From: Porphyromonas sp. oral taxon 275
Lineage (GTDB): Bacteria; Bacteroidota; Bacteroidia; Bacteroidales; Porphyromonadaceae
Assembly: GCF_018127745.1 (NCBI RefSeq)
Contig: NZ_CP072333.1
Coordinates: forward strand, 2,046,001-2,110,000
Direction: 5' to 3'
DNA length: 64,000 nt
Shown in pieces: positions 8,702 to 17,642 of the stretch. Position 1 is the stretch's first letter, and every line of letters starts with the position of its first letter. Below the pieces are notes generated by a model. The model was given only the letters and a program-made list of their open reading frames with translations. It was not told where the DNA came from and did not search any database. The position numbers and the translations under genes were made by a program.

Positions 8702-11677
8702 TTACCAGCTCTCGCCGGTCGAATAGCCGTGCTTGTCCCACTTGACATCCTTCAGCAGGCTGCTCTTGACCCCGATATTGATGCTGTAGCTGCGGTAGGG
8801 GCCGAAGGGGATGGCATTGGCTGAGAGGCTCCAGCAGTGCATGTCGCGGCTGATGCCTATGGTCATGTTGGCGATCTTCTTGGCGATGAAGTCGTAGCTG
8901 GCGTTGAAGTTGAGGGACCAGTTCTTCGTCGGCTGGATGCTGCCCGAGAACATCAGGCTGTGCGTCAGCCCGTAGTTGAAGTCATCGCGCACGGGGTCGA
9001 AGCTCGTCCGCGCTAGGTTCACCCCGTAGGAGAAGGACAGCGTCCAGGGGATCGATAGCTTGAGGTAGCCATCGGCGTCATACTCGCCTTCGTCGCTTTG
9101 GGAGCCGTAGAAGCTCGTCTTCTGCTGCCCGCCCTGACGTGCTGCCTGGTCTGCCAGCGAGTTCTCGCGCCCGTCGGGGCGAGGTCCGTTGAGCTCGTGA
9201 CCGGTGCTGTCAGCCTGCTCCTTGCCCTTCTTGTCCTTGTCGCTCTTCTTGCCGGAGAAGAAGGCGCGCAGCTTGTCGAAGGTCTGGTTGCTCAGGCTGT
9301 AGCTGAAGGAGGTACCTGTGCTGCGTAGCCCGCCGAGGCGCTTGCCCCAGAAGGGTCGGATCTTGTCGATGCGGTACTCCCGCACCACGCCGTTGGCGTC
9401 GGTGGTGTGGCGGTAGAGGTAGGGGTCGAAGGAGCCGCCGAGGTTGATGTTGACGCTCTGCGAGAGGCGGATGTTGATGTTCGCGTTGATGTCGGCTAGG
9501 CGGAAGGAGTCGGCGGCGAGGTTGTAGCTCGAGCTCAGCGAGAGGTTCTCGATGAGGCTGATCTTCTTGGTGGTCTCGGTGCTGTCGCTCTGGCTCTTGA
9601 CCTTCATCTCCAGGTTGTTGTCCACGCCGAAGGTGATGAGTGCGGCGCGTCCCTGCCCTGGCCCGCCGAAGAGGTGCCCGTCGGAGTAGCGTGAATAGCG
9701 CTCCTCGCGGGGCAGGCCCTGCTTGTCCGTATAGCTCAGCGTCTCGTAGAAGCCCCACATGGGTGCCCCGAAGTCGGGGGTGAAGCTCACCCCGATACGC
9801 GGCGTCATGCGGTGGCGTATCATCTGCACCTTGTCGCCGAAGAGGCTCCAGGGCTTGAAGAAGCCGTAGAGTGTGGTGCTGAGGTTCGCGGAGGTGTTGA
9901 AGTCATAGGCGCGGCGGAAGCCGTAGTCACGCTCCCAGACGGTGCGGTCGAGGTCGGGGTCGTAGACCTTGTGCGAGCTGTAGCTGTACCAGCGCTCGTT
10001 GTAGTTGGCCCCGAGGGTCAGGTCGATGTAGTCGAGGAGCTTGTAGGAGGCGGAGATGGGGATATTGTGGCTCATCCCGTTCTGCCAGTCGCGGGTGAGG
10101 CTGCTCCTGAAGAGGCGGTTCTCCTTGGTGGAGATGCTATTGCGCAGCTGTCCCGAGTAGCTGATGCTGATCTTCTCGTACCAGCGCTCTGCCCCCACGC
10201 GCTGCTTGCGGCGGAAGGGGTAGATACGGTTCATGCTGATGGAGACATTCGGCAGGCTCATCGTGACCATGGAGTCGGAGGAGGTCTGCGTCGCATCGAT
10301 GCTGGCGGAGAGGCGCCAGGGGGTGCCCGTGAAGGTACGGCTGTAGTTGATGGACGAGTTCTTGGTATTCTGCCCCGCCACCATGGGGTTGTAGAGCGTC
10401 GACAGCGAATTGTGGTTGTAGCTGCTGGTCGAGTAGTTGACGCTGGCCGAGAAGCTCTGCTCGGGGTTGGCCTTGGGGTCCTGCGTGTGCGTCCAGCTGA
10501 TGCGGAAGTCCTTGCTCTGGCTGAAGTCCCCCGCTACGTCTCGGTCGCCCGTCTTGGTGGTGAGGTAGCTCATGTTGAAGCTCCCGTTGTAGCGATAGCG
10601 CTTGCGGTAGTTGGAGCGCGCATTGACGCCCCAGCTGCCCAGCGAATACCAGTCCCCCGTCACCGACAGGTCTACATAGTCATTGAAGGCAAAGTAATAG
10701 CCGCCCTCGCGGAGGTAGAAGCCGCGGCTGCTCTCCTCCCCGTACTTGGGCATGACGATGCCCGAAGAGTAGGTCTTATTGAAGGGGAAGAAGCCGAAGG
10801 GTAGGCCTATGGGCATGGGCACATCCGCCAGGACGAGGTAGCTCGGGCCTGCGACGACGTTCTTCTGCGGGCGGGCCTTGGCACGCGTCAGCTGGAAGTA
10901 GAAGTGCGGGTGCTCGTGGTTGTCGCAGGTGCTATAGCGTCCGCCCTCCATGAAGAGGCAGTTATTGCTCACCAGCTTGGTGCGCTCGGCCGTGATGTAG
11001 CCCTCGCCCTGCTGCGTCACGGCGCCCGTGATGTAGCCCTTGCTGGTCTTGAAGTTGTAGTTCAGGCTCTTGGCCTCGTAGCTCTCGCCGCCGTCGCGGA
11101 ACTTTGGGTAGGCGCTGGCCTTGCCCGTGCTATCGATGATGTAGTGGGCGAAGACCAGGTTGCTGTCGAGGTTCATGCGCATGAAGCGCGCGTCCATCCC
11201 CTTATCCTTGTAGTCGATGCTGCTCTCGCCGAAGAGGTAGGTGAGGCTCTGCCCGAGCAGCACCATCGAGTCCTGCGCCTTGTAGGCGATGATGTCGTCG
11301 AAGGTCTCTCGGCTGCGGCGTCTGCGCTCGGCGGCGATGCTGTCGGCACGTGCGGCGCTATCCAGCACGGCAGGGCGAGCCGTCTGTAGGCTGTCTCCCG
11401 CTCGGCGGACGAGGCTGTCGCCTGGCTTGCCCGCGGAGCGAAGGCGATTGCCTAGGCTGTCGATCGTGAGGTCGCTGGAGTCGGGAATGAAGGCGGAGAG
11501 CTGGCGTAGGGTGCTGATGCTGTCGCCGACGCGTCGGGATGCACTATCTCGGACCGAAGCCTTGGCGGCCTTGGTCTTTGCTAGGGGTGCTCTATGTCGG
11601 GAGGCGCAGGCTGCCAGCAGCAGCAGGCTGCAAAGGCACAGCGCTAGGCGCCCGCTTCGGTCTATACGTCTACGCAT
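8702..11677 (-). CDS. lptD: LPS-assembly outer membrane protein LptD
   Basis: A 991-residue outer-membrane protein of the LptD/OstA family, which inserts lipopolysaccharide into the outer leaflet. After the N-terminal export signal and a Ser/Arg/Asp-rich linker (about 30-125), the OstA-type jellyroll occupies about 140-300. It contains ARFMRMNLDSNLVFAHY and the family segment NNCLFMEGGRYSTCDNHEHP, which carries a Cys pair, followed by GLPFGFFPFN. From about 310 to the end is a long barrel rich in alternating aromatic strands. The signal peptide ends in LLLAAC, a possible lipobox, unusual for LptD. The -7 element TATCTTTG at 11758-11765 suggests its own transcript. The gene should be essential if the cell makes LPS. 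Confidence 0.9.
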   Translation of the reverse strand: MRRRIDRSGRLALCLCSLLLLAACASRHRAPLAKTKAAKASVRDSASRRVGDSISTLRQLSAFIPDSSDLTIDSLGNRLRSAGKPGDSLVRRAGDSLQTARPAVLDSAARADSIAAERRRRSRETFDDIIAYKAQDSMVLLGQSLTYLFGESSIDYKDKGMDARFMRMNLDSNLVFAHYIIDSTGKASAYPKFRDGGESYEAKSLNYNFKTSKGYITGAVTQQGEGYITAERTKLVSNNCLFMEGGRYSTCDNHEHPHFYFQLTRAKARPQKNVVAGPSYLVLADVPMPIGLPFGFFPFNKTYSSGIVMPKYGEESSRGFYLREGGYYFAFNDYVDLSVTGDWYSLGSWGVNARSNYRKRYRYNGSFNMSYLTTKTGDRDVAGDFSQSKDFRISWTHTQDPKANPEQSFSASVNYSTSSYNHNSLSTLYNPMVAGQNTKNSSINYSRTFTGTPWRLSASIDATQTSSDSMVTMSLPNVSISMNRIYPFRRKQRVGAERWYEKISISYSGQLRNSISTKENRLFRSSLTRDWQNGMSHNIPISASYKLLDYIDLTLGANYNERWYSYSSHKVYDPDLDRTVWERDYGFRRAYDFNTSANLSTTLYGFFKPWSLFGDKVQMIRHRMTPRIGVSFTPDFGAPMWGFYETLSYTDKQGLPREERYSRYSDGHLFGGPGQGRAALITFGVDNNLEMKVKSQSDSTETTKKISLIENLSLSSSYNLAADSFRLADINANINIRLSQSVNINLGGSFDPYLYRHTTDANGVVREYRIDKIRPFWGKRLGGLRSTGTSFSYSLSNQTFDKLRAFFSGKKSDKDKKGKEQADSTGHELNGPRPDGRENSLADQAARQGGQQKTSFYGSQSDEGEYDADGYLKLSIPWTLSFSYGVNLARTSFDPVRDDFNYGLTHSLMFSGSIQPTKNWSLNFNASYDFIAKKIANMTIGISRDMHCWSLSANAIPFGPYRSYSINIGVKSSLLKDVKWDKHGYSTGESW

Positions 11678-11757
11678 CTATAGCAGGAACGCAGCGAGGG
11701 GCGCTATCGGTGTACCTCGCTGGGGAGGCCTGCCGAGCTCGCAGCTCACTGCAGGCG

Positions 11758-11765
11758 CAAAGATA
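11758..11765 (-). promoter_or_regulatory. -7 element for lptD
   Basis: Reads TATCTTTG on the minus strand, 81 bases before the lptD ATG. Confidence 0.55.
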
Positions 11766-11794
11766 CGACATTCTCCCCGCCTATAGGGGGAGGG

Positions 11795-13050
11795 CAGAGG
11801 GATATCCCGCGCGAGGGCTGCTCCCTCTCTGTCTGCTTTGCTAGGGCTGAGGGTCGCCCCTGCAGGGCTCTTGTCTTTTTGCGGTGGGCTAACCCAGGGT
11901 TTGGTCGCCCTTTCAGGGCTGCGCACCCTGGGCTTTGAAGGGATTGCCCCGCTGGGGCTTGCGCGGCTGCTGGTGGCCTATAGGGGCGGGGTGGTCGTGG
12001 ATTGTTTTGTGTCTTAGCAGAGGGATATCCCGCACAAGGGCCGCTCCCTCTTTGTCTGCTCTGCTAGGGCTGAGGGTCGCCCCTGCAGGGCTCTTGCCTT
12101 TTTGCGGTGGGCTTACCCAGGGTTTGGTCGCCCTTTCAGGGCTGCGCACCCTGGGCTTTGAAGGGATTGCCCCGCTGGGGCTTGCCCCGCCGCTGGTCGC
12201 CTATAGGTGCGGGGTGTTCGTGGATTGTTTGTGTTGTGGCAGAAGGATATCCCGCACTGTGGCCGCTCCCTTTTTGTCTGCTTCGCTAGGACTACGGGGG
12301 CGGAACTCCCAGCTTTAGGGGAATCCGCCTCCTGCCCGCTGCTCGCTTGCCACGATGGTTGAGGGTCGCCCCTGTAGGGTTCTTGTCTTTTTGCGGTGGG
12401 CTTACCCAGGGTTTGGTCGCCCTTTCAGGGCTGCGCACCCTGGGCTTTGGAGGGGTTGCCCCGCTGGGGCTTGCGCCGCCGCTGCTCGCCGATAGGTGCG
12501 GGGTGTCCGTGGATTATTTGTGTCGTGGCAGAGGGATACCCCGCACTGTGGCCGCTTCCTTTTTGTCTGCTTCGCTAGGGCTGAGGGTACGGAGCTCCCA
12601 GCTTTAGGGGAATACGCCTCCTGCCCGCTGCTCGATTGCCACGATGGTTGAGGGTCGCCCCTGCAGGGCTCTTGTCTTTTTGCGGTGGGCTAACCCAGGG
12701 TTTGGTCGCCCTTTCAGGGCTGCGCACCCTGGGCTTTGAAACGGATCGCCCCGCTGGGGCTTGCGCTGCCGCTGGTGGCCTATAGGGGTGGGATTATCGC
12801 CTGCCTGCTTGGCATTTCTTAGAGCTCTTTCGGGGATAGGTTAGCAGCTTCTAGTGGGGAGCAAAGCCCCAGCGGGGTGATCCCTTCAAAGTCTAGGGTG
12901 TGGGCCTAAATGCGATACCAGCAGCCGCGCAAGCCCCAGCGGGGCGATCCGTTTCAAAGCCCAGGGTGCGTAGCCCTGAAAGGGCGACCAAACCCTGGGT
13001 TAGGATTGGATAAATAAGGACAGAGCCCTGCAGGGGCGACCCTTAATGTC
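11795..13050. repeat. Tandem array of about 222-bp GC-rich palindromic repeat units plus an inverted copy
   Basis: Units begin at GATATCCCGC or GATACCCCGC at 11801, 12024, 12246 and 12535, so spacings are 223, 222 and 289; the long unit carries an extra block of about 66 bases, seen again in the next unit. Each unit holds short palindromes: CCCTGCAGGG, a CCCAGGGT/ACCCTGGG stem enclosing GCCCTTTCAGGGC, and CCCCGCTGGGG. From about 12862 to 13050 parts of the unit recur inverted, so single strands could fold into long hairpins. Small reading frames here differ between units and are not convincing genes. No other gene was seen between 11678 and 13275. Confidence 0.8.
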
Positions 13051-13127
13051 TGCAGGCGGCTCGTTGGGGGCTGTTCGTCGGGAGGGGGGCGAAGAGGGGC
13101 GGCTCAAGGTGAGCGGCTAGGGAGGGG

Positions 13128-13212
13128 GGCGCTGAGGGATATCCATCAGCCCTCTGAGGGACGTCAGTCAGCGCGCTCACTGATAGCCCTCAGCGCCGTG
13201 AGGGATATCCAT
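13128..13212. repeat. GATATCC/CTCAG repeat cluster
   Basis: Five or so units, for example GCTGAGGGATATCC and GAGGGACGTCAGTCAGC, in alternating orientation between the palindromic array and the TonB receptor gene. Confidence 0.65.
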
Positions 13213-13263
13213 AAAAGGCGCTCCCCCCACGGCAGGGCGTGCAGCCTAGCCGTGAGGGGAGCG
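13213..13263 (-). terminator. Terminator of the TonB receptor gene
   Basis: CGCTCCCCCCACGGC (13219-13233) pairs with GCCGTGAGGGGAGCG (13249-13263) with one mismatch. In minus-strand orientation the hairpin is followed by TTTTAT. Confidence 0.7.
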
Positions 13264-13275
13264 AGTAGAGGAGGC

Positions 13276-15600
13276 TTAGAAGCGCAGCCCAAGCTCCAGG
13301 CCGAAGGTGCGGGGCGCACTCAGCTGAGCATAGTTGCTCCCCATCAGTCGGTAGGAGAAGATCTGGTAGCTGCGGTTGAGGAGGTTATTAGCCCAGAGGG
13401 CGAGGCTCAGGCGGCCATGCTCCGCCCCGAGGCGTGCCCGTAGCGTGGTCTGCATGGGCTCGCGGTATTGATTGGCTTCGTCCCAGTAGATAGCGCCGAC
13501 GCCCGAGGCTTCGGCCTCCCAGAAGAGGCGTAGCCCACGCGCTACCTCCTCGCTATAGGCGAGCATAGCGCTGAAGCTGTGCTGCGGGATGAAGGGGACG
13601 TGCTTGTCCTTGATCCCAGCGCCCGCCGTCTCGGTGAAGCGTGCGTCGGTATAGTTGTAGCTGATCTGTGCGGTCAGAGGGGCGAAGATCCGCTGTGAGG
13701 CACTGAGCTCGAGCCCAAGAGCCTGGGAGGCGCCCGCATTGCCCACCACACGGCCTGCACCACTGGCGACGAAGCGCGTGAGCTGCAGGTCGTGCACCTG
13801 CTGCAGGTAGGCCGAGAGCTCGAGGCGTGTGCCCGTCTCGGGGCGCTCATAGCGGCCGCCCAGCTCGTAGCTCCAGCTGGTCTCGGGGCTGTAGGTGGTG
13901 CGTGCAGCGATCGTGGAGCGGTCGAAGGGCTGGGAGCCCGAGCCCGGGCTCATGGCCATGCCATCCTGCAGCTGCACCTGGGCGATGAGCTCGGAGAAGC
14001 CCTGCTCGTTGAAGCCGCCTGCCTTAGCCCCGCGTGTGACGGTGGCGAAGGCCTGAAGTCCCTCCAGGGGTGTCCACTGTAGGGCGAACTTCGGGAGCAG
14101 CTGCCAGCTCTCGCTCTGCTGCCTGCCCTCGAGGCTCCCCGCAGGGAGCGTGATGGCGAGCGGACCGCGAGGCGTCGTGATCTGCAGCGGCATAGGATAG
14201 CCTCCGATGCGGTAGTCCAGCTGGTGATGCTCGTAGTCGAGGCGCAGCCCAGCGGTGAGCGTCAGCTGGGGCAGCAGGCGCAGTGCGCTCTCGTGGTAGA
14301 GGGCGATCCCCCATTCGGGCTGCTCGAAGGAGTTGGTATTCACCACGCCACGGCGCTGGGGATCGACGTAGCTGAGGTCAGGCATACGGCGCGCGGCCTG
14401 CGGGTTGGTACGCGCTAGGGCGGCCTTCATACCGCGGATGGCGCCGTTGATCTGCCCGCTGATCCCTGGGTAGGAGAAGTGTACGGGCGCCTCCAGCTGC
14501 TTGGGGTCGTAGTAGCCGAAAAGGCCCAGCGTCCAGCGATAGGCTGCCTCGTGCTCCCCACGGCTGCGCAGGATCAGCTCCTGCGTCAGGCCGTGCTCGC
14601 GCAGCCGCTGCTGCACGTGGTAGAGGTCGGCGGCCGTCTTGTCCATATCCATCTCCGTCTGGTCCCATAGGTACTGGTAGCCTGTGGCAGACTGCAGCTG
14701 CATGCGCTCCCACTGGTAGCTCAGGAGGTAGCGTAGCGCCAGCGAACGGCGGCTGTAGGTCTCGGGGGCATCACTGCTGAGCGGGGCGACCTTGCCCTCG
14801 GGGCTCACCTGGCGGTAGGGGAAGGCTCCCTGATCTACGTAGTCGCCCGTCGCGCTGAGGGCCATCTGTAGGCGCTCCGTGGGGCGGTACTCGATCTTGA
14901 GGAAGCCCGTGAGGCTGCGGAGGCTATCCTGCGCACGCCCCGTGGTGACGTTGTCGAAGTAGCCGCGGCGGGTCGTCCCGATGAGCCCATAGCTAAGCCC
15001 CCAACGCTCCCCGAGGCGTAGGCTCTGCTCGAGGCTCGCGCGGTAGAGGCCGTGGCTGCCCATCGAGAGGCGTAGCTCGCCGCCTGGGCGCTCGAAGGCC
15101 GAGCGCGTGTAGTAGTTGATGATCCCCGACTGGGCATTGCGTCCGTAGAGCGTGCCCTGAGGGCCGCGCAGGACTTCGATACCTGAGATGGCGGGGAGCT
15201 CGAGGTTGAAGCCCGCCTTGTTCAGTACGGGCACCCCATCGATATAGAGGCCTATGGTCTGGCCGACGCTGCGCGCGCCGCTCCCACGGAGGTAGATGGC
15301 GGCACTGCGGCGCGAGCCGTAGTCAGGGATGAAGAGGCTGGGGACGCGGCTCGTCAGGTCGGTGAGCTGCTGCACGCGGTAGCGCTTCAGCTCCTTGCGG
15401 CTGAGCCAGCTCTGCGCTGCGGGCTGTAGGCCCGTGAGTGCGGTGGGGCGCTGGGGGATGTAGGCGCTGACGATGACTTCGTCCAGCTGATGAGCGGCGA
15501 GGGTATCTATCCCTTCGGCGGCAAGGCTGAGGGGGAGGGCGGTGAGGCCAAGGGTAAGCAGCACCCTAAGGGGTACTTGTCTCGTGTAAACTTGGGACAT
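13276..15600 (-). CDS. TonB-dependent outer membrane receptor
   Basis: A 774-residue TonB-dependent receptor. Signal peptide at about 1-28; TonB-box-like DEVIVSAY near 40-47; plug domain at about 60-170 with YIDGVPVLNKAGF and VLRGPQGTLYGRNAQSG; barrel strands to the C-terminal aromatic residue (ELGLRF). It lacks an N-terminal carboxypeptidase-D-like domain and has no SusD partner, so it resembles siderophore, heme or vitamin receptors of the FyuA/FepA/BtuB type more than SusC. The gene stands alone with its own -7 element (TACCTTTG, 15656-15663) and terminator. Ligand unknown. Confidence 0.9.
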   Translation of the reverse strand: MSQVYTRQVPLRVLLTLGLTALPLSLAAEGIDTLAAHQLDEVIVSAYIPQRPTALTGLQPAAQSWLSRKELKRYRVQQLTDLTSRVPSLFIPDYGSRRSAAIYLRGSGARSVGQTIGLYIDGVPVLNKAGFNLELPAISGIEVLRGPQGTLYGRNAQSGIINYYTRSAFERPGGELRLSMGSHGLYRASLEQSLRLGERWGLSYGLIGTTRRGYFDNVTTGRAQDSLRSLTGFLKIEYRPTERLQMALSATGDYVDQGAFPYRQVSPEGKVAPLSSDAPETYSRRSLALRYLLSYQWERMQLQSATGYQYLWDQTEMDMDKTAADLYHVQQRLREHGLTQELILRSRGEHEAAYRWTLGLFGYYDPKQLEAPVHFSYPGISGQINGAIRGMKAALARTNPQAARRMPDLSYVDPQRRGVVNTNSFEQPEWGIALYHESALRLLPQLTLTAGLRLDYEHHQLDYRIGGYPMPLQITTPRGPLAITLPAGSLEGRQQSESWQLLPKFALQWTPLEGLQAFATVTRGAKAGGFNEQGFSELIAQVQLQDGMAMSPGSGSQPFDRSTIAARTTYSPETSWSYELGGRYERPETGTRLELSAYLQQVHDLQLTRFVASGAGRVVGNAGASQALGLELSASQRIFAPLTAQISYNYTDARFTETAGAGIKDKHVPFIPQHSFSAMLAYSEEVARGLRLFWEAEASGVGAIYWDEANQYREPMQTTLRARLGAEHGRLSLALWANNLLNRSYQIFSYRLMGSNYAQLSAPRTFGLELGLRF

Positions 15601-15655
15601 CTACGGATTGGCGTTAAGTGCTTTGTAATCGAGTGCTAGCGGCTGCTAGCGGGCG

Positions 15656-15663
15656 CAAAGGTA
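15656..15663 (-). promoter_or_regulatory. -7 element for the TonB receptor gene
   Basis: Reads TACCTTTG on the minus strand, about 55 bases before the ATG at 15600. No Fur-box-like palindrome was recognised by eye. Confidence 0.55.
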
Positions 15664-15976
15664 AGGTAGCACACCCTCCGCGACCATAAAAGGGCGCTCA
15701 CAGGGGCAAATTCGCCCCATTATAGTTCGAGCCCCTTCCTAATGGCTCGCCAAGTAGTACGCCTTCGCCCTAGCCCCGCGCTGTCGAGGCCATCACTGAG
15801 GTGCCCCGCTTATCCTTAGGGCTCCTCCCCGTGCAGCCTCTGTCAGGAGCGCTTCGCCCGCCTGCTCTGTGCCCTCACCGACCTACTTTGCCGCCTCGGC
15901 CGAGCTCCGTACCTACGCTTCTTTCCCCTCTCCTCCGCCCTTCGCCGCATCACAGAGGCGGCCGCCCCATAGCGAT

Positions 15977-16034
15977 AAAAAAGGACCGCCCTCGACAGCG
16001 CTGCAGCTCGTGGCTGCGCTGTCGAGGGCGGTCC
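15977..16034 (-). terminator. Terminator of the arginine decarboxylase gene
   Basis: A 19-bp perfect stem (15983-16001 with 16016-16034). In minus orientation it is followed by T6. The remaining bases from 15601 to 15976 show no gene. Confidence 0.85.
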
Positions 16035-16074
16035 CTCAGAGGCTCCCCAGCTCGGGGAGCCCTAGCGTATGATG

Positions 16075-16629
16075 CTAGAAGTGGCGCTCTACAGGCTCTA
16101 CCTCGGGCAGCTGGAAGTCGACGAAGCAGAGGCCAGCCAGTGCCGTCCCATAGCGCTTCTCGATCGTGATCCCCTCGGTGACGAAGTTCAGCTCACCTAG
16201 GTAGTAGTGCGCGTAGGTCTTCTGGTGCAGGTCGTTGATCACGCGGATCAGACGTGCCTCCAGCTCCTCGATACGGTAGCGACCGCTTACCTCGCAGACG
16301 AGTCCCCCGACCTTCTTGTCGAAGTTCTCATCGGCATACATCCAGGCGTAGACGACACCCGCGGAGACGAACTCGTCCTGCTGACCGTGCGATACGGCGA
16401 GGATGGTCTTCAGCTCGGAGCCAAAGGGCGGCAGGTCGATCTCGTCCATCGATGCGATGTGCGCCGTGGCGGGCAGCACCGAGGAGTAGACCATGATGTT
16501 GAAGTCCGAGATCCCAGCGTCGTGGAGCGCCATGTGGTAGGAGCCTGCGTGCAGCTCGAGATCGGATTCGCCGCTACCCTTCGTGATGAAGAAGGTGTGG
16601 GGGATGAGATTCCCTACGTACTTGCTCAT
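16075..16629 (-). CDS. Pyruvoyl-dependent arginine decarboxylase
   Basis: A 184-residue proenzyme that decarboxylates arginine to agmatine without PLP. The family signature is present: FFITKGSGESD near 13-23, DAGISDFNI near 37-45, and MVYSSVLP at about 46-53, where self-cleavage between the two serines would create the pyruvoyl group on the new beta chain. The invariant C-terminal Glu-rich segment (GELNFVTEGITIEKRYGTAL) and FVDFQLP are also present. Full length. It is monocistronic with a -7 element (TACCTTTG, 16735-16742) and a strong terminator. No agmatine deiminase or carbamoylputrescine amidase is in the window, so whether it serves polyamine synthesis or acid resistance is open. Confidence 0.93.
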   Translation of the reverse strand: MSKYVGNLIPHTFFITKGSGESDLELHAGSYHMALHDAGISDFNIMVYSSVLPATAHIASMDEIDLPPFGSELKTILAVSHGQQDEFVSAGVVYAWMYADENFDKKVGGLVCEVSGRYRIEELEARLIRVINDLHQKTYAHYYLGELNFVTEGITIEKRYGTALAGLCFVDFQLPEVEPVERHF

Positions 16630-16734
16630 TTACTTTGTCGTACTGTTCTATTGTGGTTATGATACTTGTCTTGTGCTCTTGCTCCACCTGTCTGCCACAG
16701 CTCTGCTGGTCGTGGGGGAGACGAGACGAGCATA

Positions 16735-16742
16735 CAAAGGTA
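16735..16742 (-). promoter_or_regulatory. -7 element for the arginine decarboxylase gene
   Basis: Reads TACCTTTG on the minus strand, just over 100 bases before the ATG. Confidence 0.55.
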
Positions 16743-16779
16743 CATTATTTCTACCTAAGCAGATACACGCGCCACAGGG

Positions 16780-17508
16780 CTAGGAGCCGATGCGGTGATA
16801 CTGCTGGTGGAAGGGGAGACGGAAGCGGCCGCCCTCAGGGCGCTCCGTGCTGCGGTAGCCGCAGGCGATGAGCATCGTCAGCTCACTGCCGCGCTCCAGC
16901 CCCAGGAGGCGTGCCACACGGCGGCTGTCATAGCCCTCCAGCGGGCAGGTGTCGTAGCCCTCCTCGCTCATCCCGAGCAGGAAGCTCTGGATCACCAGGG
17001 CGCAGCTCTTGTGTAGCACCGTCCGCATGGCGGCCTCCGTCGTCTCGCGGGGGACGGGGCGCACGAGGCCGACGAGGGTGAAGAGGGCTCGGCGAAGCTG
17101 TCCCCACAGCCCCCAGCCGCGGCGGTAGAGGAGCGGGATGAGCTTGCCGTAGTAGTTCTCCTGCAGCGCTAGGTACTTCGGCCACTTATCCTCGGGGAAG
17201 TGGCGGGGGAGGTCCTCACGCTGGAAGGCCAGCACCGCCTTGGCATGGGCACGCCAGCGCTGCGGGGTGATGGCGAAGGCCACGAGCTGGCTGGCCGTAC
17301 GGACGGCACTCTGGTCGAAGCACGCAGGCGCCAGCCGTGCGATGAGCTCAGGGTCGGTGATGTGGTAGCACTCCCAGAGCTGCATGTTGGAGCTGGTAGG
17401 GGCGAGTGCAGCCTCCTCGAGGCGGCGGCGTACACGCTCGCTGTCGAGCGGGCGCTCGGGGTCGAAGTAGCGCACCGCGCGGCGCCGCTGGAGTAGGTCG
17501 TGAAGCAT
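16780..17508 (-). CDS. Nitroreductase-family FMN oxidoreductase
   Basis: A 242-residue flavoprotein of the nitroreductase family. The N-terminal RRRAVRYFDPERPL supplies the usual Arg-rich FMN-phosphate contact. PTSSNMQLWECYHI near 37-50 is the conserved substrate-side loop, and the C-terminal MLIACGYRSTERPEGGRFRLP matches the terminal FMN-binding segment. Such enzymes reduce quinones, nitroaromatics or flavins with NAD(P)H; the physiological substrate is not evident. An extra segment at about 115-150 is longer than in minimal NfsB-type enzymes. The next minus-strand gene upstream in transcription ends 134 bases away, so co-transcription is possible but not obvious. Confidence 0.85.
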   Translation of the reverse strand: MLHDLLQRRRAVRYFDPERPLDSERVRRRLEEAALAPTSSNMQLWECYHITDPELIARLAPACFDQSAVRTASQLVAFAITPQRWRAHAKAVLAFQREDLPRHFPEDKWPKYLALQENYYGKLIPLLYRRGWGLWGQLRRALFTLVGLVRPVPRETTEAAMRTVLHKSCALVIQSFLLGMSEEGYDTCPLEGYDSRRVARLLGLERGSELTMLIACGYRSTERPEGGRFRLPFHQQYHRIGS

Positions 17509-17642
17509 AGGGGAATGGCGCTGCGGGGCGCTGGGTGAAGGAGTTAGGACTAGGGTAGGGGTGCTAACGAGGCAGCCCCCTGCTCTGCCGCTGGGCAGGG
17601 CTAGGGGGCTGTGTATGCTCTTGGGTGGCTGCGCCCTTGGGC

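Noticed and set aside
9812-10804. Long plus-strand open frame inside lptD
   Set aside because: Low-complexity Val/Ala/Glu sequence typical of antisense frames in GC-rich genes; lptD explains the region.
11935-12607. Several short plus-strand frames with Leu/Pro/Trp-rich products
   Set aside because: They fall in the palindromic tandem repeats, differ between units, and lack a start context.
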